A stretch of 64,000 bases of DNA from Malania oleifera (lineage: Eukaryota > Streptophyta > Magnoliopsida > Santalales > Ximeniaceae). Shown piece after piece: positions 57,736-64,000 of this stretch. Location: contig NC_080426.1 in assembly GCF_029873635.1 (NCBI RefSeq), positions 54,388,093 to 54,452,092 of the forward strand, given 5' to 3'. The notes below the pieces were generated by a model that made no database searches, had not been told where the DNA came from, and was given only the letters and a program-made list of their open reading frames with translations. Positions within the stretch are counted from its first letter, which is position 1. Each line of letters begins with the position of its first letter. The position numbers and the translations under genes were made by a program.

Positions 57736-58404
57736 ATGAGGTATGGTGAAAATACTATACGAAAAATAGCCAGAAGGCATGGACGACACGAGTTGGAAGC
57801 GAAAGTTGGGGCTATTATTACGCTTTATTTGGCCGATGACGTGAAGTATCACGTCATGGATGAGGAATCCTCGGTGGCAGTTTGGCTGAAACTGAAGACA
57901 CAGTACATGACCATGTCTTTATCGAACCAGTTGTATCTGAAGGAAAGACTTTATGAGCTTAACAAGATAAAGGATTTGGACCTGAATCAACACATCAACA
58001 TATTCAATCAGATCATTAGTGATTTGAAGCGAGTTGATGTGAAGTTCGAGGATGATGTCAAAGCGTTGATGTTGCTGAATTCCCTACCTATGTCTCCTAT
58101 GTACGAGAATCTGGTTACGACTCTAACATAGGGGAAATAAACCCTGGAGTTGGAGGATATCGCGAGTGCATTATTGGGGTTCCATCAGAGGAAGAAGACC
58201 AGCGATGAGAGTTCACAAGGTGAAGGGCTCGTGGCAAAGGGTAATCAAGATCGTGGGAGAGGCAAGTCTTGGAGCGGATTGAGTAATAATAAAACTCAGT
58301 CACAGTCTAGGAGAAGGAAGGACATTCGTTATTTTAAGTGCGGTAAAATTTGGCACAAAAAATCGAAGTGTCCAAAGTGGAAGAAGGGGAATGAGGAAAC
58401 TTAA
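57736..58404 (+). pseudogene. Tork-like copia gag
   Basis: Encodes LADDVKYHVMDEESSVAVWL, YMTMSLSNQLYLKERLYEL, HINIFNQIISDLKRVDVKFE and LMLLNSLPMSPMYENLVTTL. After a stop at 58129 come EDIASALLGFHQRKK and a damaged knuckle YFKCGKIWHKKSKC, where the first Cys is Tyr-Phe-shifted and Gly is Trp. It is close in wording to the gag at 38664-39675, so it belongs to the same lineage on the opposite strand. Confidence 0.82.
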
Positions 58405-59460
58405 GAGGGTTCATCAAAATCTATGATTGTAGTGCAAGAAGGAGACTCGGGGAGCAATGATGGTGATATGTCTTATGTTTCATCGGGTTCAGAACGTCTC
58501 ACAGATTCTTGGATCCTAAACTAGGGATGTTCTTATCACATGACACCTAACAAAACCTGGTTCACTACTTACAAATTGGTGAGTTATGGTTCCGTTCTAA
58601 TGGGAAATGATATGGCCTACAAAGTTGTCAGAATGGGGGATATCAAAATCAAGATGTATAATGGTGTGGTAAGGACGTTATGTGATCTAAGGCATGTACT
58701 TGATCTACATAAGAATGTGATTTCATTGGGCAATTTAGATTGTAAGGGCTATAGTTACAAGTATGAAAGTAGGACGATGAAGGTGTGTAAAGGCGTCTTG
58801 ATGGTGATGAAAGGAGAGAAGTTAGTGGGGAATATCCATACACTGCCAGGTAACACAGTTGTAGGTGGAGTTGTAATTGCAAATTTTGAGTCAGGTAATA
58901 TTGTTTTGTGTAAAAAAGCCACACACAAAAAGAAGGGTATTTTTAACTACATTTTTTTGGATGTTTGGGGACCGGTGAAGGTAGCATCACGATTTGGACA
59001 CAGGTACCTCGTGAGCTTATTACGAAAGGTCTGGGGGTACTTCATACGACACAAGTTGTAGATATTTGCCGGGTGGCTAAGGTGGAAAACCATATTGGGG
59101 GGAAGATCCTCAGGTTAGACATTGAAACTGAGTACATTGGTGTTCACGAAGTTTTGTGAGTAGCATCTCAGGTTGTATGTAGGGCTTGCAAGGAACTTCT
59201 TTGTAAAGTTAGCGAATATGGTGTGTTTCTCAATTAACCGATTGCTAAGGGTAACACTAGATGGGAAAATTGCAGGAGAGGCTTGGATAGGTTATGTGGT
59301 AGACTTCTTTGGTTTGAGAGAGTTTGGAGGTCCAACCATGCACGTTTATAGTGAGGTGATATCTAAACTTGAAGAAATTTCTAGACAAGACATCTTTATG
59401 GGATATCAGAAGGGGGGTTCAAGTTGTGAGATCCAACAACAAATAGGGTGACAATCGGTG
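58405..59460 (+). pseudogene. Tork-like protease, pre-integrase and integrase relics
   Basis: The protease reads DSWILN, a stop, then GCSYHMTPNKTWFTTYKL (58500-58575). Pre-integrase follows (VVRTLCDLRHVLDLHKNVIS, KATHKKKGIFNY). Integrase starts YIFLDVWGPVKVASRFGHRY at about 58948 and is broken after that. Late pieces are RWKT and LRLDIETEYIGVHEVL (the D-N-G-x-E-Y region, altered) and ISRQDIFMGYQKG at about 59382-59412. Many indels are present. Confidence 0.75.
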
Positions 59461-60001
59461 GAGACATGCTTTTTTATGTTAAATTTATGATGCAACATAC
59501 TTAGGTAAATGAAGAGAAACAAGTGCCAAAAAGTTGCAGCATCAACGAGTATGTTGTGCAGGTGGAGTTGGAGACTCATGGCATAAGAGCAGGGAGCTCT
59601 AGCTTAGGAAACCGGCAGTATCACAATATAAACTACAATTGAAAGAAGATTGTGATGCAAGTGGAGTTACAGACTTAAGGCAAAGATGACATTGTTCATA
59701 TTGTAAGAAGTTCTAGCATAGGAGACTAGTAGGATCACAATGGGCCTAGGTGCACTATCAGGCCACCACCCAAGTATAAATTTGATGATGTGATGTCTTG
59801 TGCATTCATTACTACAAGCATGGTTCCTACTATTTTTTTCAAGATGTGGTGCACAAAAAAGGGAAAAATAGATGGATGAGTGTTACGGTGGAGGAGATGG
59901 AGTTACTGCATAAGAATTGGATTTGTGGGTTAGTGGGGCTTCTAGAGAGGAAGAGGGTGATAGGATGCAAGTGGGTAATTATTCCGTTGTTTCATGTTGA
60001 T
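59461..60001 (+). pseudogene. Start of Tork-like RT, decayed
   Basis: Only the entry motif of RT remains: KNRWMSVTVEEMELLHKNWI, then GLVGLLERKRVIGCKWV (59859-59980). The rest of RT and RNase H are cut off by an LTR start at 60002. No LTR of this element was found. Confidence 0.65.
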
Positions 60002-60220
60002 TGTTGACTTTTTGAATTCGATCTTTGTTTTGATGCTAACAAAACACATGTATCTCATGTGTGCATTCAGTGTTGAACATGGCTATATTTTAGCATGCAC
60101 ATGTGATAAGTGATGGAAGCCTGAAGGACATAAAGACCACCATAGTTTGATGTATTCCATAAATTCACGGAAGAGCAAAGGAAAAGAAGACACATATTTT
60201 TTAATTTGTAATGCACTTAG
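60002..60220 (+). repeat. SIRE-like LTR start, truncated
   Basis: TGTTGACTTTTTGAATTCG followed by GATCTTTGTTTTGATGCTAA matches the start of the solo LTR at 42029 (minus). It is cut after about 220 bp by a gypsy LTR end. Confidence 0.65.
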
Positions 60221-61008
60221 TGTGACACCCCCAAACTCGCCAGGTGGGGCCCGGGTACTATAACATCAATTATGCAGCGAAAACTAAACTAAGTCTTTTA
60301 TAACATACCATAGTTCTATATATATATATATATATATCCTAAAATAGTATTCTCCAACATCCAGTATTCACAAATATATACATCTTAGAAAACTTAAACA
60401 AAAGCCAAAAATATACATCGAGAGTCTATACCCTCTCTCTCTCTCTCTCTCTCAAAAATGCTACGCCGCTAGGCCAGCCTTGAGCTCACTGAGCACAATC
60501 ATGCGGAGGTCCTTGAAACGATGAAATTCATATCGGGTGAGATACATCTCAGTAAGACAGAATAGATTAACACCAATGTGTTGCTATCATGAGGTTTGTG
60601 TACAAAATATAATCATCATTACAAATTAATTCATAACTACGAAATCATTCTCTATCCCTACTCACACACATGCAGTGTATTTTATTAACGAGAGTTTCTC
60701 AAGGATTGGGGTGATTACCCGCCCATACAAGTAGCATTCCTCTGCTCTGATACCTTATGCAACCTATGGCTACAAGTGAAGCATATCAGGGCACTTACCT
60801 TTCTCAGTTAGTCCTCAGGTGAATAGTTTGTCTCATATTCACATACATTTACACAAATACTTACAGGAAGAAGTTCCCAAGAATAGGGAATATTACTTGC
60901 CCATACAAGTAGTTTCCCTCTGCCTTAATATGTTAAGCAGCCCAGTCTAGCTACGTCTGATATTAATCAGGGCACTCACCTTTCTCCGCAAGCCCTCGGG
61001 CAGAGAAT
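60221..61008 (-). repeat. 3' part of a gypsy LTR, reverse orientation
   Basis: The reverse complement aligns with 42035-42883, including GGGCTTGC, TTGTATGGGC(A/G)GGT and the LTR end in GTGTCACA at 60221. It contains (TA)n at 60317-60337 and (CT)n at 60433-60452. The other end is cut by the Athila-like LTR at 61009. Confidence 0.75.
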
Positions 61009-61882
61009 TGATTACGCGTCAAAACTGCGTAATTGGGCACTTTAATCCGATCTTTACGGCTTATATTTTTAATTAAATGTCCAATTATGTATAATATTTT
61101 AACAAAGTGCCGAATTTATTATTCTTGAATTTTATTGTACAATTTATGAATTTTTGGTAATTTTTTGTTGCAGGAAAAGTTCTGGGAACCAAAACCGACA
61201 TCTGTTTGTATTTCATACATAACTTTTCCGTTCGAGTTTTGCTCAAGACGATTCAAATTTCTAGAGAGAGAGAAAAGGATTATCTATAACTTTTGTGTTT
61301 TGTGTTTTGCAAGATATGGGCTCCAGAGGGTCAAATATGGCGATGAACAGAGAATGGAGAAAATAAAATATATATATATGAGGACATGTGATGTGACCCG
61401 GCCATGCAACCCGGGTCAGACCCAATTGGGTCGGATTTCCCCATCCGGGTAGGGCTGCACAATGCCTCCTTTATATAACTCCAGCACAGCTTCTCTTTTG
61501 TCTCTATTCTCACCTTTTCCTTCTTCCCCTGATCTTCCTTTCTCTCTTACTCTTTCATTCTCTCAACTCCTAGCCTCTCCTCTTCCCTGCTACACACCTG
61601 GCAGCCATCACCCGAGAACTGCCAGCAGCCACCACAGCAGTCGGAACTCCTCTGCAGAAACACACAACATAGCTCTCTGCCACCTTTGCCTCTCGGCTTC
61701 CACAGAAGAACAGAGCACCAACCACCTACAGCCATCCTCTGCAACTCTCCCGACGGCCACTCCATCACAGTTCTTCTAGACCAGCAGACCTCTAGTAGCA
61801 ACCCGAGCCTCCACAGCAACACCAGGAACTCTACGGCAACACCAACAGCAGCATACATGGCTCTCTGCATTCTCTCTCTTTA

Positions 61883-61923
<41 letters not shown>

Positions 61924-62546
61924 TTTATTTATTTTTGTTCAGTCTTTAAATACTAAATAAAATTTAGTTTTTTAATGTTATTAGAAATTTCTTTTTAAGT
62001 TGGACATTGTTAGTGGGAGTTTTAATTTAGTCTTTTTAATTAAGTCTGGTTTGATTTCTCATGTTTTTATTATTATTTTTTTGTTATGGTTTATGTGTTA
62101 AATTTTTGTTTGTTTCGTGTTTAAATTGTGATTGTGGTATGAGTTATTGTTTTGGTTAAAGATCCAATTTTTAGTGTGTGTGTGTGTTAAATCTGATTAA
62201 GTTTCCATTGCGTATTTTTAATTCTATGTTTAAAGTTTCCATTTTTAGTTACTGTGCTCCGGTGTTTCCTTAAGTAGACTAGGGTTTCCGTTATTGTTAT
62301 TTAATTCCATGCGTGCTAGTTTTAGGACTTTAATTTGCATGTGTATTGAATTTGAGTCTCCACAATTTTGAAAATCTCGAATCTGAACCGAGTTCAGTAC
62401 CATTTTTATTTTCGATTGGAAAAACGTGAAGTTTGAAATTAAAACGCATTCCCTGAGGAGACGATCTAGCCTTTAGGTTTAATATTACACGACGTAACTC
62501 CTATACTTGGGATAGCTTTCGAGCTGCTCATTTTTCGAGTGAGTCA
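61009..62546 (+). repeat. 5' LTR of the Athila-like element
   Basis: Starts TGATTACGCGTCAAAACTGC and ends GAGTGAGTCA. A TATA box (TATATAA) lies at 61472-61478. A pyrimidine-rich leader follows, with (CT)n at about 61877-61922. The open frames in this leader are composition artefacts. Confidence 0.75.
61472..61478 (+). promoter_or_regulatory. TATA box of the Athila-like LTR
   Basis: TATATAA in a GC-richer context, followed by a C/T-rich leader. Transcription would start about 30 bp downstream. Confidence 0.6.
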
Positions 62547-62552
62547 AGTTTT

Positions 62553-62570
62553 TGGCGCCGTTGTCGGGGA
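62553..62570 (+). other. Primer-binding site (tRNA-Asp)
   Basis: TGGCGCCGTTGTCGGGGA matches the complement of the tRNA-Asp 3' end with one transition. It lies 6 bp after the LTR end. Confidence 0.88.
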
Positions 62571-62753
62571 ATTGCCAGTTTTAATTTCGAATTTTGCGTT
62601 TTCCCAATTATTATTATTATTTTTTATTTTTTTTTCTTCAAATATGTTGAAAAACAAAAAAAAAAATTAAAAATTGAAAAAAAAATTGAAAGAAAAATTT
62701 TTATTGCTGTGTTAGTGGATTTCTGCTAGCCATTGTGATGTTTGATGCCCTGA

Positions 62754-63994
62754 GTTCGAGATAGTTCGAATCGATTGTGTAGACTTTCACCTAACACTAG
62801 TAGGGATACACATAGCACCGAATCTGACTGTTCACCTGTTAGTCCTGAGAGTGATTCTGAATTTGAGCTGAATAATCTGTTTGACCACTATTTCGAAGAA
62901 GCTGTGGCTGCACATGCAGCACGTACACTTGAAGATTTTCTACAGCCTACACGCACATCTACACCTTCATGCATTGTGTTGCCACAAGATGCACAGAATT
63001 TCACTTTTAAGCATGGCATGTTATCTGTGATTCTCCAGTTTCACAGGATGGACTCTGAGAGTCTCTACCAACACTTGACAGATTTTGAGATGGTTTGCAC
63101 CACTTTCATTAATAGGGCTGGGACTGATGAATACATTAAACTGCGTTTGTTTCCCTTTTCTCTGAAAAACAAGGCAAAATTTTGGTTTAATTCTTTGCGC
63201 CCTAACTCTATTACTAGCTGGACTAAAATGCAGCATGAGTTCTTACATAAGTTCTTTCCTCTTTAGAGAACTCAGTACCTGCAGGAGCAGATTAGTCAGT
63301 TCATGCAAAAAGATGGTGAGACATTCCAGGCATGTTGGGAGAGATTCAAGGACCTGATGAACATATGCCCGCACCACGGTTTCGAATCGTGGAGGTTAGT
63401 GAACTATTTTTTTACTGCTTTAACCCCTGTGTGCAAACAATTTGTCCAGTCTATGTGCAATGGGATGATCTTCCGTTAGGAACCAGATGAGGGCTTATCA
63501 TTTTTAGACTATCTCGCTGAGAGTGCCTAGCAGTGGAATGCACGACCTGAACGGGTGTCGATAGCTGCCCTACCTATCCAAGCAATCAGTGGCGGGGGTA
63601 TATACGAGGTCAAAGAGGAAACCAGCTTACAGGCCCTTGTAGCTGCATTATCTAAGAAATTGGAAGTCATGGAATCCGAAAAGTCGAAAGCTGAGATTTG
63701 CACGATTTGTGAGACTTCAAAACACAGACCTCAGGATTGTCAATTTTAACCGGTGTGGCAAGAGAGCAAATCTGATCGGGTGTCATCGGCAAATTGGGTC
63801 AACAAGATGCAGAATCAGCCGCTCTCAAACACTTACAACCTGGGGTGGCGGAATCATCCAAACCTTCAATGGAGAAATGATCAGCCTAGTCCATCATCTT
63901 CGCAGTATCAGCAAGTTCCTCAATCGTATGTACCACCTCCGTAATAGACATATCAGCCAGTTTCCGCTCCTCCACCATATTATCAGTCGCAATA
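62754..63994 (+). pseudogene. Athila-like gag, in-frame stops only
   Basis: One frame runs through the region: RTLEDFLQPTRTSTPSCIVL, the core FHRMDSESLYQHLTDFEMVC, LRLFPFSLKNKAKFWFNSLR, FLHKFFPL, then QACWERFKDLMNICPHHGFE. A degenerate knuckle CTICETSKHRPQDC lies at about 63699-63740, and a Gln/Pro/Tyr-rich tail follows. Stops occur at 63264, 63477, 63528, 63747 and 63942, with no frameshift seen. No ATG is available at the expected start: an in-frame TGA at 62751 is followed only by non-ATG codons. Confidence 0.85.
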
Positions 63995-64000
63995 GATTTC

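Larger units (their letters stand above)
61009..64000 (+). mobile_element. Athila-like Ty3/gypsy element, 5' end (runs off the window)
   Basis: LTR 61009-62546, a tRNA-Asp primer site at 62553-62570, and a gag relic from about 62754 to the window end. The primer type and gag wording fit the Athila lineage. The right part, including pol and the 3' LTR, is outside the window. AGAAT (61004-61008) would be the left target duplication if it is matched on the right. Confidence 0.8.

Noticed and set aside
61462..61949. Ser/Pro/Thr-rich open frames on both strands
   Set aside because: They fall in the C/T-rich leader part of the Athila-like LTR. Its boundaries and TATA box explain the composition.

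Overview
The window is AT-rich nuclear DNA of a eudicot plant. The evidence is a WRKY gene with plant introns, several Ty1/copia and Ty3/gypsy lineages known only from plants, tRNA-iMet and tRNA-Asp primer sites, and long A/T runs and microsatellites. The species cannot be named from the sequence. Only one convincing host gene is present: a group III WRKY transcription factor (WRKY41/53 clade) on the minus strand at 743-3158, with three exons and an intact frame of 336 codons. From about 4.4 kb onward nearly everything recognisable is retrotransposon, mostly decayed.

Layout. 4.4-7.9 kb: two partial copies of an unclassified repeat, a 26-base C run and a 28-bp tandem array. 8.29-20.23 kb: a minus-strand gypsy gag split by an 11.3-kb Tekay-like gypsy element (8400-19673, TSD CCTAG). 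That element contains an inverted pair of SIRE-like copia LTRs, a SIRE-like gag and a reversed gypsy LTR. 23.1-28.7 kb: a gag-only SIRE-like copia element with a 5'-truncated LINE in its left LTR. 29.96-43.88 kb: a four-level nest. An Ale-like copia (minus) contains a gypsy LTR remnant (TSD TGTCA), which contains a SIRE-like solo LTR, which contains a 5.2-kb Tork-like copia. 44.9-48.4 kb: more copies of the unclassified repeat and a 56-bp tandem array that ends inside the RNase H of a SIRE-like pol (48.4-50.7 kb). 50.7-52.9 kb: a gypsy 3' end, an LTR and primer sites. 53-56.7 kb: little that can be recognised. 56.8-61.0 kb: a LINE ORF1 relic, a Tork-like copia relic and two LTR fragments. 61.0-64.0 kb: the 5' end of an Athila-like gypsy element that runs off the window.

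No element looks autonomous: every pol seen has stops, frameshifts, deletions or lost catalytic residues. The least expected pattern is in the LTR promoters. LTRs from both gypsy and copia elements carry a cluster of short palindromic motifs (CTCGTCGACGAG type, GTCAGTCGGCTGAC type, or TTGACC/GGTCGACC type) about 20-125 bp upstream of a TATA box. Many variants are what CpG decay of the palindrome would give, and that decay creates TTGAC, the core of the W-box bound by WRKY proteins.

All calls come from reading the sequence by eye. Lineage names are inferred from domain resemblance and LTR features, and no database search was run.
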